Counted from the stretch's first letter, positions 44,163 through 54,371 are shown. The stretch is 64,000 nucleotides of DNA from Zoroaster sp. YZ-2022 (GCA_029582265.1 CM055816.1:26828366-26892365); one strand, 5' to 3'. A program made the numbers and translations. Notes: generated by a model not told the origin, from the sequence alone.

Positions 44163-44546
44163 TATACATGTAATGCTTCATTGGGCCCTATACATGTAAT
44201 GCTTCATTGGGCCCTATACATGTAATGCTTCATTGGGCCCTATACATGTAATGCTTCATTGGGCCCTATACATGTAATGCTTCATTGGGCCCTATACATG
44301 TAATGCTTCATTGGGCCCTATACATGTAATGCTTCATTGGGCCCTATACATGTAATGCTTCATTGGGCCCTATACATATAAAGCTTCATTGGGCCCTATA
44401 CATGTAATGCTTCATTGGGCCCTATACATGTAATGCTTCATTGGGCCCTATACATGTAATGCTTCATTGGGCCCTATACATGTAATGCTTCATTGGGCCC
44501 TATACATGTAATGCTTCATTGGGCCCTATACATGTAATGCTTCATT
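44150..44546. repeat. 26-bp minisatellite growing from a MITE end
   Basis: About 15 copies of TTGGGCCCTATACATGTAAT plus GCTTCA. The first unit is the right terminus of the MITE (GAAATTGGGCCC) plus flank, so the array arose by tandem duplication of the transposon-flank junction. Confidence 0.95.
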
Positions 44547-44659
44547 AAGTTTTTCAGAATTTTTGGGGGAATTTTGGAAAAAGGTTTTCCTATAAAGATG
44601 TTTCTTTTATAACCTTGACAACATGTGCACATGTGGAGTTTGTTTATTTGTTATGTCAT

Positions 44660-44765
44660 ACAAGAATAATAATAATAATAATAATAATGTGTGGACTTAT
44701 ATAGCGCACGTATCCACCAACTGAGTGGTGCTCAAGGCACATATAAGAAGTAAACATCACAATAA
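44660..44765 (-). mobile_element. LINE-like 3' tail (antisense fragment)
   Basis: An (AAT)n run followed by GTGGACTTATATAGCGCACG and GTGGTGCTCAAGGCAC. Read on the minus strand it gives GTGCCTTGAGC...GCGCTATATAAG(TC)...(ATT)n, the 3' end typical of 5'-truncated LINEs or SINEs in marine invertebrates. Confidence 0.55.
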
Positions 44766-44920
44766 AAATTTACAGTGTTTCCATTGGCAATAACAATTGC
44801 ATGATCTGTGGTGTGGCATTAGGTGATTTTAGAGAAATATGTGTTGTCCCATTCAAATATATTCTACAAATAATGATGACAAGCTATTTTTGTTTCTTTT
44901 TTGTTTTGATTTGATACTAG

Positions 44921-44984
44921 GTAACATCTACAGCCACAGAAGTAGAAATTAACCTGCCGGACACTCCAAGGCTAATAATGAAAG
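44921..44984 (+). CDS. CACTA transposase exon (VTSTATEVEI)
   Basis: A short exon after TTTGATACTAG encoding VTSTATEVEINLPDTPRLIM then K, ending phase 1 before GTAGTG. It joins the preceding exon in phase 0 (LLTD/VTSTATE). The STATEVE...DTP..IMKG pattern belongs to the C-terminal part of animal CACTA-type transposon proteins, by recollection of the family. Confidence 0.65.
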
Positions 44985-45211
44985 GTAGTGTGTATATTCA
45001 ACTATTAATAGTTATTTCAGAATAAAAGTAATGTGGCTCATCAGAAAATGATGCAAGTAGGATGTAATTTGCAGGGGGATACTCGTGTTCATCGGCTCCC
45101 CAAAACCACCTGATTCGATCAAGGGGAGATGGGGATATGCTGTTTCCCTCCGCCCTTGACTTAGTCATTATTATTGCATTTTACTTATAAATCTTTTTTT
45201 ACACTCAACAG

Positions 45212-45377
45212 GCGCATCCATTTTGACTGCAGGGGACTGTTTCCTATGTATTGAAGGTGAAGTACAATGTATTTGTACTGATTTCATATCAGGACTTGGT
45301 TGCTTGTTTGCCTCATACTACATCTTCAACTTGGAGTACCAGCCAGAAGCTGCTACCACATTGGAATTCATACAAAG
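45212..45377 (+). CDS. CACTA transposase exon (LFASYYIFNLEY)
   Basis: An exon after CACTCAACAG. It encodes (G)GASILTAGDCFLCIEG then EVQCICTDFISGLGCLFASY and YIFNLEYQPEAATTLEFIQR. It starts in phase 1 and ends in phase 2 (AAAG/GTAATG). The frame is open throughout. The YY-FNL-Y--EA-TTLEFIQR block is the conserved C-terminal segment of this transposon protein family. Confidence 0.7.
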
Positions 45378-45509
45378 GTAATGTACCTGTGTGTGTGTGT
45401 GTGTGTACACATACATTTGTAATTGATTGGATGAGAGCCACTGCTGACCAAAAGGTCTGAAATTAGGATCAATATTTTAGAGGATATGTGGAAATGCTGG
45501 CCTATTCCA

Positions 45510-45830
45510 CCTTTTATTTATTTATTTATTATTTATCCTGTGGAAACCATTCAGTGTAATCACTGTTTTTCAAGGGTGCCCACAGGTGAAGAGAAGACAG
45601 TGAAGAAATGTTCAGTTTTAGATGTGGGAGGAAAACCCTGAAAGGGGAAACCCACGGAATCGGTAGGGACTGAAACCCAATTCACATGCAAGGCTCTGGT
45701 CCAGGTTCGAACCACAGCCAACCTGATCCCTAGATGAATAACTTTGGGGACCAGATCAAAGAGCAAAAACAGGTAGACATGAAAAGTTCTGAATTCAGAC
45801 AAAAGTCTGAGAAATATTACCCCTGTAATT
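45510..45830 (-). repeat. Interspersed repeat with tRNA-like B box (SINE-like)
   Basis: Contains (TTTA)n followed by TATCCTGTGGAAACC, GGAAACCCACGGAATCGGTA and GGTTCGAACCACAGCC. The combination of a simple tail and a GGTTCGAACC-like promoter box suggests a SINE. The family and strand are uncertain. Confidence 0.35.
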
Positions 45831-46141
45831 GTCTACGAGGATTGCCATGAAAATTTTCGACTGAAAAGTCTAGCTATATAGCTAGACAAAATGGACATGT
45901 GACAATCCTTATCTACAATGTTCACAAATGTGAAGATAAAAATCATACACTGACACTTGCTTTAATGTTCTTCCAGCTTACTCCAACCAAAGTTCAGACA
46001 GTTGTCTGAACTTTTGGTCACAAAAAGCCATCAAAGAGTCCACAGTCAATTAAGGGGACAGGGGATTGAGGGGAACTGCTACAATAATTGTATGTTGTAA
46101 AATAACTAACCATATTTTCACCCTTCTACACCCTTCTACAG

Positions 46142-46296
46142 ATGCTTGATGGGGATAAATCTTGAGTGGAACCAAATATACAACGAAGCTGGTCAAAAGT
46201 AAGCGCTCAGGCAGGGAAGTGCAGCGCAAAAGGGAGCAATGCAATGCCAATATTGCTACATTTGTGAGGAAGCTGGCCGACTTTGAGTGGACATAA
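46142..46296 (+). pseudogene. CACTA transposase last exon, one frameshift
   Basis: After the acceptor CCTTCTACAG the frame continues RCLMGINLE; a one-base shift near 46165 then leads to GTKYTTKLVKSKRSGREVQR followed by KREQCNANIATFVRKLADFE and WT, ending in TAA at 46294-46296. The basic stretch and the final LADFEW are typical of the C terminus of this protein family. Confidence 0.65.
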
Positions 46297-46507
46297 CTAC
46301 ATGGCACAGTTCATATAATTAGCTATTAGGCATATTGATGTCGTACGAGAAGTCTCTACTACAACACTGATTACTGTCTGGGGTGCTGCTTTTGCAAAAT
46401 AGAATAGGATAGGGTGTTTTACAAAGCCATGAGTGAAAGGAGCCAGCATTTTTTGGTATACAAACTCAGCTTTGGTGCATGGGCGTCGTTCATCACTTGC
46501 CAACATA

Positions 46508-46656
46508 GCCCAATTTCATAGAGCTCTTAAGCACAAAAAATGTTCTAAGGTTAGCAGAATAGGGTTACCAGCCAAAATTCCACGTACTGTATTTTGCTTA
46601 GCAACATAGTTTGTCAAGCAATATTTTCTGCTTAACAGTTCTTTGAAATTGGGCCC
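46508..46656. mobile_element. GGGCCCAATTTCATAGAG foldback MITE, second copy
   Basis: Left end GCCCAATTTCATAGAGCTC, right end TTTGAAATTGGGCCC, with internal GCTTAGCAACA. Same family as 43971-44162. Confidence 0.7.
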
Positions 46657-47117
46657 AGAAGTGTGCATTTTGAATACATTGTGCTTAGTATTTTTTTTGA
46701 AATAGCCTCTTTAGCATTGCTTCATTTTATAAATATTTTGATGAATGTCGGTTGGTAAGTTAAAAAAGGTTCAAAATTACTTCAGGGTGACAAAGTTTGG
46801 TAACTGATTTTTTTAAAGATTATCAGGAGACTGTGAGCTTGTGTGGTCCATGGCAAGAGCTTGGTAACCACATATTAAATGTATAATAAAAGAGATGTTT
46901 AATATTATTCCGATTTGACAATTCTTGCTACTTTTTGATATTCAGAGAGTATTAAGTTCAGAATTGTTCACAATTTACAAAAAGAGACATAAAAACTAAG
47001 GACAGAGAAGGGGGATTACTGGGCATTGGGTCTTCCAACCTGAAGTTACAGGTACACTCTCGTCATCTTCCAACTAAACTCAAATCTTGCCATAATATAA
47101 CTAGGTCTACATCACTC

Positions 47118-47256
47118 TACTTACCTGGAGGGCCATCTACCGATGCATATTTCCCTAATATAGCAGAACAATACGCTAAGACTTCTCACACACAATAGCG
47201 CCCTCTATTACCCATGCTGCCCTGCGGCATCACGCCATGTTAATCCTCTTTTCTCT
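47118..47256. repeat. DIRS left inverted terminal repeat
   Basis: Begins TACTTACCTGGAGGGCCATC and ends near GTTAATCCTCTTTTCT. Almost perfectly complementary to 53138-53280. Sequence left of it (47105-47117) is complementary to part of the internal complementary region. Confidence 0.9.
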
Positions 47257-47448
47257 AGCGCAGGTGACTGGTTGGTCACGTTTGTTTTAGCTCGCTAAAC
47301 GGACAATTTTCCTTCCAGTTTTCTTGGCTTATGTTAAGACTTTTATCTGATAAATAAACTGTGCTAGCACGAGTTAGTGTTAGAGAATATTTTGCTTCAA
47401 CGTGTTGAGTTTTCTTCAGGTTTTCGTCTTCCAAAAATAAAATAAAGA

Positions 47449-49521
47449 ATGGCTAAACGTTTGGTGAGGGCCGAGTCCGTCAGCACCGGGGAGAATTTCC
47501 TCTCCCCGGGACGGGCCGTGTTCTCGGGCGATTGCTCCGGTGGCTCTATCCCGCCACCGCCGCAGTCGTCTGCCCAGCCCCTCGTGCCGATGGAGGCACG
47601 TAGTGCTGGCCGTGCCGCTGGTAGGTCGGGGGACGAGGTCTCGTCCCCCGTACCGACCATGTCGAGCGGTACTGGCAAACGTACAGGTAGCTCCCCTGGC
47701 AAGGTTTCATCCAAAACTTCCTCCTCTGCCAGGGTGACCTACAAGAAGAAAGGCCCACGGCGGGGTAAGGTCCCGAGTCCGGGCCCCACTGCCCTTTCCG
47801 TGCCCGCTGACGACCCGAGTGCTCCCGGTCCTGTGGCAGTCGCCACGGGTGCTGGGGGTGGTTTGCTCGGTCCAGCGACCGGTGCTTCGCTGGCCCATTC
47901 TCCCGGGCTGATAGCGTCGCACGCCGGGCGGTCACCGCCCGGCCTGGCCCCATTGCCTCGGCCGTCCACTGGGTCCGATTTCTTCGGGCTGTCGGGCGTG
48001 CCGTTGCCCCCGGGGTCGACTGAATTGTCCTCAGACTCGACCCGGGGCCGCTCTCGTGCGAGAGGGAAAAAGCGTAGCCGTCGATCCTCGTCCAGTTCGG
48101 GCTCGTCGGCCCGGTCTCGCACCGGTAAGAGACGCCGGAGCCATGACTCAGTGTCTCGGGCCGAGTTTCTTCACGCCGTGCAGTCCATTACGGCCTCGGT
48201 GTCAGCCATGTCGGCTTATCACCCAGGCGGTTTGCCGGGCCAACTCGGCCCCGCTCGTCCCCCACTTCCGGGTCTCTATCCCGACTCGGGCTGGGCGACT
48301 CAGTCTTATGTGGGCCCGCCTCACACGGTCGGCCGGGCGCCCGCCTCTCCCCCTGCGTTGAGTCTCCATCCATCCGCAGAGTTCTCGGTGGAGGTGACGG
48401 CCCCAGTTTCGTCCGTGGGCCTTTCGGCCCCGGCGACTTCGGTGGTCCCGCCAGGGGACTCGGCCCGGTCGCCCGTGTCAACTCGTCCCTCCCAGTCGGG
48501 CTCTGAGGACGAGGACGAGTCTGTCCACATGCAGCGTCTCTCGGTTATGGAGACGTAGCTGCGTTTGGTACAGCGCGACATGGTGCGGGTTCTGCAGCTT
48601 CCCTCCCTGGAGGAGACAGCTAGCTCCAGCCGTCAGTCGTTCAAGCACATGACCAGTTCGACGGCTAGTACTACACCTGTTTTTCCGGTGCTGCCGCTCG
48701 ACTTGGTGTGTGTTGAACGCATGAATTCCATTGCCGAGATGGCAAAGTGGTCTCCATATAGAAAGCGGGAGTTGGGTTACTACCGATTCCCGACGGCTGA
48801 TTTTACTCAGTTTTTCACAGCACCGGTAGTACCGGACTCTGCGAAGGACAAGTTGGCGGCTGATGGGGGTTCTTCCTCAGCGAAGAATCTTTTTTCTGAC
48901 CGCTCGAGGGGGAAGCTTGAGGATACCCTCAAGAAGGTGGACACAGCCTCACGTCTGGGGCTGCGTGCGTCTTCATTCCTCCTGCTCCTCTCGGAGTACT
49001 TGGCCTTGGGTTGCGAGGAGAATTCGCCCGTCCCGGCGGACCTCTTCACGGCGGCCCTCCATTGCCTTGACCATGGATTGCGTACTTCCCTGGACCAGTT
49101 CTCACGTATCTCTGCCTTGGCAGTTTCTGCCCGCAGGGCCAACGTGTTGGACGCGCTTTTCCTCCCGTCGGAGGGTGCGCGCAAGCGTCTAGAGGCACTC
49201 CCCCTCCTCGGCCCTGACCTCTTCGCAGGTAAATTTCAGGAGTCGATGGAGGCGGAGGCGAAGCGTCTCGAGGCCACTGAGAAGATTAATTTCAACAAAC
49301 CTCAGCCCGCGCCTAAATCGGCGCGTAAGGCCGACAAGGCGACCTTCAAGATTCCACGCCGTCAGCCGCTCAAGGCAGCTCGTGGTTCTTTTCGGGGTCG
49401 CTCTGGTGATAGAGGGGCACGCATCGCGCGTGGCCAACCTTACACCGGGGGTCAACAGCCCCAGCCCAACCGTGGCTCACGCGCACCGCGCCCCCGCTAT
49501 TCCGGGGGCTGGCGCAAGTGA
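47449..49521 (+). pseudogene. DIRS ORF1 (gag-like), one in-frame TAG
   Basis: One reading frame from the ATG at 47449 to the stop at 49521 (690 codons), interrupted by a single TAG at 48556-48558. The first half is Ser/Pro/Gly-rich and low-complexity, with basic patches (RARGKKRSRRSSSSSG; TGKRRRSHDS). The second half looks globular (LDLVCVERMNSIAEMAKWSP, YRKRELGYYRFPTADFTQFF, SFLLLLSEYLALGCEENSPV). The C terminus is Arg/Gly-rich (GSFRGRSGDRGARIARG; RPRYSGGWRK), suited to nucleic-acid binding. Equivalent gag-like ORFs in DIRS elements lack classical zinc knuckles. The TAG may be an inactivating mutation. Confidence 0.8.
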
Positions 49522-49522
49522 C

Positions 49523-51215
49523 GCGCTCGGCTTGTGGCGGCCTCCCATCGACGGACCCGTGGGGGGCCGCCTCCGCCTCTTCAGCGGGTCCTGGGCTCGA
49601 TTCACGTCCGATCGGTGGGTGCTCGAAACCGTCAGCCGCGGTTACGCGCTGGAATTTACGAGCACCCCCCCGTCGGACATGGTCGTTCGTCCGACTCCCA
49701 TCCCGTCGGACGTATCGAAACGCCACGCTCTCGAGGGGGAGCTACGGTCTCTCCTCCTCAAACACGCCGTGCGCCCGGTCCCAGTCGGGGCGGGCGGACG
49801 GGATTTATCCACCTTTTTTCTGGTTCCCAAAAAGGGGGTGGACGTGTGGCGGCCCATACTGAATCTACGGCCTCTCAACCGATACATCCGGCCGCGCCGT
49901 TTCCGGATGCAGACTTTAAAGATCATTCTCGAGTCCATCTGCCCCCCGGCCTGGGCGGCGAGTTTGGACTTGCAGGATGCCTATCTCCATGTCCCGATTC
50001 GTCCGGAACACCGGGAGTTCCTCCGTTTCCAGTACGACAACGTCATGTACGAATTTGTCGCTCTCCCCTTCGGTCTTTCCACCTCCCCCAGGGTGTTCAC
50101 CCGGGTGGCGGGAGTAATCGGGAAGGCACTGCGGCAACGGGGGATCTCGGTGTTCATGTACTTGGACGATTGGATTATCGTGGGCCGCTCCCGCGAGGCA
50201 ACGGCCGCGGCAGTGGCACAGACATGGCGGATGGCGGCCGATCTCGGCTTCATCGTCAATGCCGAGAAGTCGCACCCGGTCCCCTCGCAGACTCCGTCTT
50301 TCTTGGGGGCCCAGCTCGACCTTTGTGCGTGTCTCGCCCGGCCAACTCCGGAGCGGGTGACAAATCTCATTGGATGCGTGTCGCTTTTCTGCCGGGGGTG
50401 GTGGCTCCGGCCCGGGCCTGGTTGAAACTGTTGGGTCTCATGGCCAGCATGGTCGATCTCATCGATTTTTGCAGGCTACGCATGCGCCCGGTCCAACTCC
50501 ATCTGTTGTCGGTGTTCCGGCCCAGCCGGCATTCCATCGACTGCCCGGTTCCGACCGCTCCTTTTCTTGGTCCCGCACCTTCGTTGGTGGATGTCCTCCG
50601 CCAACCTCACGAAGGGCCGGTCTTTTCGGCGCCCGCAACCGTCGGTGACCATCACGACGGATGCGTCGCTGTCCGGATGGGGGGCCAGTCTGCCCCCACT
50701 GCAGGCGGCTGGGGTATGGTCGACCGATCAGCGGTCTCTCCATATCAATGTGTTGGAGATGTTAGCGGTGTCGCTGGCCCTCCGGCGTTTCCAGCGTCAG
50801 GTTACCGGCAAGGCGGTCCGCATACGGTGCGACAACACCACTGTCGTGGCCTATATCAACCACCAGGGGGGAACACGCTCGGGGCAACTGTGCGCCTTGA
50901 CGTGGGACCTTCTCCACTGGTGCATTCGCTACAACATCACCTTGTCAGCGGTTCACATTCCGGGCGTGGACAATTCGTTGGCCGACGCCCTGTCTCGGGG
51001 GCGGGTTGTCCCCACAGGTGGACCCTTCTCCCTCGGTGGTACAATTGATCTTCAATATGATCGACCGTCCTCACGTGGACTTGTTTGCGACCTCGCACAA
51101 CAACCAGCTCCCGGTCTATTGTACGAGGGTTTACGACCCCAATGCCTGGCGGACAGACGCTCTAGCGATCTCGTGGGAGAGCCTTCTGGCCTACGCTTTT
51201 CCCCGTTCTCCCTGA
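49523..51215 (+). pseudogene. DIRS ORF2: reverse transcriptase, RNase H and Dam-like methylase region, frameshifted
   Basis: Reverse transcriptase motifs lie in one frame at 49680-50370: RPILNLRPLNRYI, SLDLQDAYLHVPI, LPFGLSTSPRVFT and the catalytic YLDD (50159-50170). The frame then shifts (APARAWLKLLGLMASMVDLI) and returns for RNase H (50640-51000): TTDASLSGWGASL, LEMLAVSLAL, RCDNTTVVAYIN and VHIPGVDNSLADALSRG. A further shift near 51005-51015 leads to VDLFATSHNNQLPVYCT then DPNAWRTDALAISW and AYAF, the stretch that in DIRS elements corresponds to the Dam-type methyltransferase region. Three frame changes mean the copy is inactive, or has assembly errors. Confidence 0.85.
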
Positions 51216-51248
51216 TCGCGAGGTGTTGGCCAAGATAGAGCAGGCCGA

Positions 51249-52487
51249 TTGCAAAATTTTCCTCGTGGCTCCGTTTTGGCCCCGCCAGCGTGGTTTCCCA
51301 GGCTTCTCCGGCTCCTGGTTCACAGGCCGGTGGTTCTCCCCGCAGACCGGACATTCTTTCCCAGCCCGGGTCGAACTACCTGCACCCAGCTCGGGGAATC
51401 TTCACCTGACCTGCTGGGTATTGTCTCCCGATCCTTCCGCGCAGCAGGCCTTTCGGTCCGGGCTGCGGAGTTGGCAGGCGGCCGTAGATCTTCCACCAGG
51501 AAGGTCTACAACAGCAGACTACGTCATTTCTTTAGATGGTGTAAACTCCACTCTCATCGTCCCGCCGATTCTTCTGTAGGGGCGGTGGGTGAATTTTTAT
51601 TCTATCTGTTTGATAGCGGCCTCGCTGTGACGACAGTTAAAAATTATCGTTCGGCGATTGCCGCAATCCATACTGGGTTTCCGGATGGTTCGTCAGTGTC
51701 TGACAATAACACCCTCCACCATCTTATTCGAGGTATGTTTGTAGCACGTCCCCCGGTACGTAAACTCGTACCGTCTTGGGACTTGTTTCGAACGTTGGAT
51801 ACACTTTCGAGGGCACCCTTCGAACCGATGGGTAGCGCCTCTTTGTTCCATCTATCCATCAAGGTGGTTTTCCTTATGGCGGTCGCTACGGCTCGTCGCC
51901 GTAGTGAACTACATTCCTTAACGGTGGAGGACGGCCACATCCGGTGGGAACCGGGTGGGGTCCGCCTCATACCGCGAGCGGGTTTCTTGACGAAAAATCA
52001 GTCGAGTGACTTCTCGCCGCCAGACATTTTTGTTGCCGACTTAAAGTCCTTTTCGGCGGTGGACGCGGATAAACTTTGGTGCCCAGTCAGGGCGCTCAAG
52101 TGGTACGTCCACCGCACCAAACAGGTTCGGGCCGAACATAACCAACTGTTTATTACTTCGGTCCCCCCTTTCCGGCCAGCGTCTCGGGACACTGTTACCC
52201 GCTGGCTGGTTACGGCTATTCGCTCGGCCCTCAGTGAGTGGCCGGAGGCGGATAACACGCCCTTCCGAGCCCATGATATCCGTTCGGCGTCGACGTCATG
52301 GGCCTACTTTAAGGGCGTCCCTATGGCAGATATCGTCCAGGCGGCTTGCTGGAAGTCGGCCAACACCTTTTCGGAGTGTTATCTCAAGGATGTCGTCCAG
52401 ACCGAGGGTAGGGCTGGCAGGACAGTACTGGGTGCGGCGGCGGCTTCGTCCCGACGTCACAAGCCTCCTGTGCAGCCGTCACTATGA
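51249..52487 (+). CDS. DIRS ORF3: tyrosine recombinase (integrase)
   Basis: An open frame of about 412 codons; the true start is uncertain (no ATG at the frame opening; it nearly abuts the RNase H frame). An N-terminal core-binding part contains TRKVYNSRLRHFFRWCKLHS and LAVTTVKNYRSAIAAIHTGF (residues about 83-143). The catalytic part has Arg in ATARRRSELHSL (about 217), H-x-x-R in AHDIRSASTSWAY (342-345), Trp in ACWKS (368) and the nucleophile Tyr in FSECYLKDV (378). These form the R-H-R-W-Y signature of phage-type tyrosine recombinases. Unlike the upstream ORFs this one is intact. It should join and insert the circular DNA copy. Confidence 0.92.
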   Translation: MQNFPRGSVLAPPAWFPRLLRLLVHRPVVLPADRTFFPSPGRTTCTQLGESSPDLLGIVSRSFRAAGLSVRAAELAGGRRSSTRKVYNSRLRHFFRWCKLHSHRPADSSVGAVGEFLFYLFDSGLAVTTVKNYRSAIAAIHTGFPDGSSVSDNNTLHHLIRGMFVARPPVRKLVPSWDLFRTLDTLSRAPFEPMGSASLFHLSIKVVFLMAVATARRRSELHSLTVEDGHIRWEPGGVRLIPRAGFLTKNQSSDFSPPDIFVADLKSFSAVDADKLWCPVRALKWYVHRTKQVRAEHNQLFITSVPPFRPASRDTVTRWLVTAIRSALSEWPEADNTPFRAHDIRSASTSWAYFKGVPMADIVQAACWKSANTFSECYLKDVVQTEGRAGRTVLGAAAASSRRHKPPVQPSL

Positions 52488-52982
52488 AAGGGTGAGTACC
52501 CCCTTTCGATTGTTTTGTTTGATTTGTAATCCATGTACACATCATGCATTGCTTTGATCATTTTGGTGACGTTCCGACGTCCGGTACGTCCCTCCATTTA
52601 TGCCTGGGATCTTGGCCTCAGTTAGAGGTTCTTACCGGCTTCCCCGGGTGTCTTGCATTCGCAAGTCTTTCGGGGCCGTTGTCGGTATCATATTGGGATA
52701 TTATGTTAGCCCAATGTTTCTTTGTTTGTGCTAATGGGCTCGTCTATTCAGACGCTCCTTTATTGGTATATTTACGGGCTTCTTGTCATTAGCCCGTCCT
52801 TTGCTCAGTGGTTTTGATTGCTCCTTTGTTCTGGCGCATATCATTATCGCTAGGGCATCTCATCCTACTTACCACCGCTTATGGTGAGGTGGGTTTGGAT
52901 GGGGCCATCGACGATGGCCTTTGCCTCATGGTCATGCAATAGCATCTCGCATACCCACCGCCTATCTTCGGTGGTACTCTAT
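52488..52982. other. DIRS 3' non-coding region before the internal complementary region
   Basis: About 500 bp between the recombinase stop and the internal complementary region. No ORF with recognisable content. Confidence 0.6.
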
Positions 52983-53093
52983 GCATCGGTAGATGGCCCT
53001 CCAGGTAAGTAGAGTGATGTAGACTCCCCCCCACAGAAGTGTGGGCCGAGTCTACGAGCGAATAATTACCTGGAGGGCGCTCCCCCCCACCGT
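52983..53093. repeat. DIRS internal complementary region
   Basis: The left half, GCATCGGTAGATGGCCCTCC then AGGTAAGTAGAGTGATGTAG, is the inverse of 47105-47147. The right half, CCACAGAAGTGTGGGCCGAG then TCTACGAGCGAATAATTACC, is the inverse of about 53263-53317. This joined arrangement serves as the template for regenerating the ends during DIRS replication. Confidence 0.88.
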
Positions 53094-53137
53094 CCCCACT
53101 ATGCTCGATCGACCTCTCTGGGGTGTTCTATGAACGC

Positions 53138-53280
53138 TCGAGAAAAGAGGAGGATTAACATGGCGTGATGCCGCAGGGCAGCATGGGTAATAGAGGGCGC
53201 TATTGTGTGTGAGAAGTCTTAGCGTATTGTTCTGCTATATTAGGGAAATATGCATCGGTAGATGGCCCTCCAGGTAAGTA
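53138..53280. repeat. DIRS right inverted terminal repeat
   Basis: Complementary to 47118-47256 with only small differences (CTCGAGAAAAGAGGAGG versus CCTCTTTTCTCTAG). It is followed by the unique right extension TTCGCTCGTAGACTCGGC to the GGGGGGG at about 53317. Confidence 0.9.
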
Positions 53281-53317
53281 TTCGCTCGTAGACTCGGCCC
53301 ACACTTCTGTGGGGGGG

Positions 53318-53540
53318 AATTTAAGTCGTTGCTTAAAACTCATCTTATGTCACAATTCTTCAAAGATTATGTATATTTGTAATTGCATTGTAGGTACATG
53401 TATCTCAGTACATTTTTTTCTTTTCTCCTAAGCTATCACTGTAGATTGTTTGTATTCATGTTTTTCTTTGTTTCCGCGCCTTGAGCGCCCAGCAGGGTGG
53501 ATATGTGCGCGCTACAAATCTTTATTATTATTATTATGGT
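53318..53540 (+). mobile_element. 5'-truncated LINE 3' end
   Basis: The first 65 bp encode EFKSLLKTHLMSQFFKDYVY and L then stop (TAA at about 53380), matching the extreme C terminus of L2/CR1-like LINE ORF2 proteins. Then comes a 3' UTR with GCGCCTTGAGCGCCCAGCAG, GGATATGTGCGCGCTACAAA and a (TTA)n tail. It directly abuts the DIRS right end, so the DIRS element may have integrated into or beside this LINE fragment. Confidence 0.7.
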
Positions 53541-53800
53541 TGGTCAGTTGAAAATTGAAAAGTTGAACGAGCTACTCAGCTCAATTTCTTAAATTTGGGC
53601 GTGCGCGATCAACCCACAAAAAGTATTGTTCACTTGCTGCATGCATGCTACATGCAGCGAGCGCCATAAACTTGTTCTTATGCATAAATATTGAGCTACA
53701 CAAAGTCTGTTTTTTAGTCCAGGTATATGGGTTGATTGCGAGCTCCCAAATTTTGAAATTAAGTCGAGTAGTTCATAAAAGTATTTTCAACTGACCAACT
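53539..53800. mobile_element. Foldback MITE with TTGGTCAGTTGAAAAT ends
   Basis: The left TTGGTCAGTTGAAAAT is the inverse of the right ATTTTCAACTGACCAA. Inner inverted words include GTTGAACGAGCTACTC and GAGTAGTTCATAA, and ATTTGGGCGTGCGCGATCAA against GGGTTGATTGCGAGCTCCCAA. About 262 bp, no coding capacity. Confidence 0.75.
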
Positions 53801-53901
53801 GCGGCGAGAGTGTACCTTTAAACATTTACTGGACACATGGAAGTGTACTCTTGTGGAATACAAAAATATTATTATAGCATTTTACCTGCATTGTTTATGA
53901 C

Positions 53902-54096
53902 TTAAGTAAGACTAATTTGCGGTGACACCATGTGAAATTCTCAATTGAGTAGTAATTAGTTCTGAAAAGAACTGGAGGTATAACTCGGTGTGCTCTGATC
54001 ATCTGAAACGTCGAGTTGTACCTCCAGTTCTTTTCAGAACTAATTACTACTCAATTGAGAATTTCACATGGTGTCACCGCAATTAGTCTTACTTAA
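53902..54096. repeat. Near-perfect palindrome (86-nt arms, 24-nt loop)
   Basis: The left arm 53902-53987 (TTAAGTAAGACTAATTTGCG through AGTTCTGAAAAGAACTGG to TATAACTCG) is the inverse of 54012-54096, with only two or three mismatches. The central loop is GTGTGCTCTGATCATCTGAA plus ACGT. Part of the arm (GAGTAGTAATTAGTTCTGAA) also occurs in both TOM70 intron 7 copies, so it is a dispersed foldback element. Such a hairpin is unstable in cloning. Confidence 0.92.
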
Positions 54097-54371
54097 CCTT
54101 CCTCATGCAAAGCTATAAGTCTTACTTGTTTATGACTTAATATAAACAGATTGAGAATTGGTTTTTTGTGACAAGGTTTGATTTACTGAAATATTGTACA
54201 GGTATACTAAATTTATCAGTGGAGCGTTATATTTCTTGTTCACAAAGCACAACCTCATTTTGTGGTTTTGGGTGGATGTGGGGGAAGGACTGGTAGTTGC
54301 AAGATGTGGCTAAATTAAACACTTTTAGTAAAAAGAAGTGATGTATAGAAACCTTTATTATAGTGCTAATT

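Larger units (their letters stand above)
47105..53317 (+). mobile_element. DIRS-type tyrosine-recombinase retrotransposon, nested in the CACTA element
   Basis: A 6.2-kb GC-rich element with gag-like, RT/RNase H and tyrosine recombinase ORFs in that order, inverted terminal repeats (47118-47256 and 53138-53280), and an internal complementary region at 52983-53093. The last is assembled from sequence complementary to the left outer end (GTAGAGTGATGTAGAC) and to the right outer end (ACAGAAGTGTGGGCCGAGTC). This arrangement is diagnostic of DIRS elements, which replicate through a circular intermediate and integrate by recombinase without target duplication. Confidence 0.93.

Noticed and set aside
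47546..47953. Several antisense frames over 100 codons in the DIRS region
   Set aside because: They are shadows of GC-rich sense ORFs. The sense frames carry recognisable RT, RNase H and recombinase motifs.
49534..51048. 504-codon frame overlapping the RT region
   Set aside because: Most of it is an out-of-frame shadow of the RT. Only a short part (about 50370-50560) carries the real protein between two frame changes.
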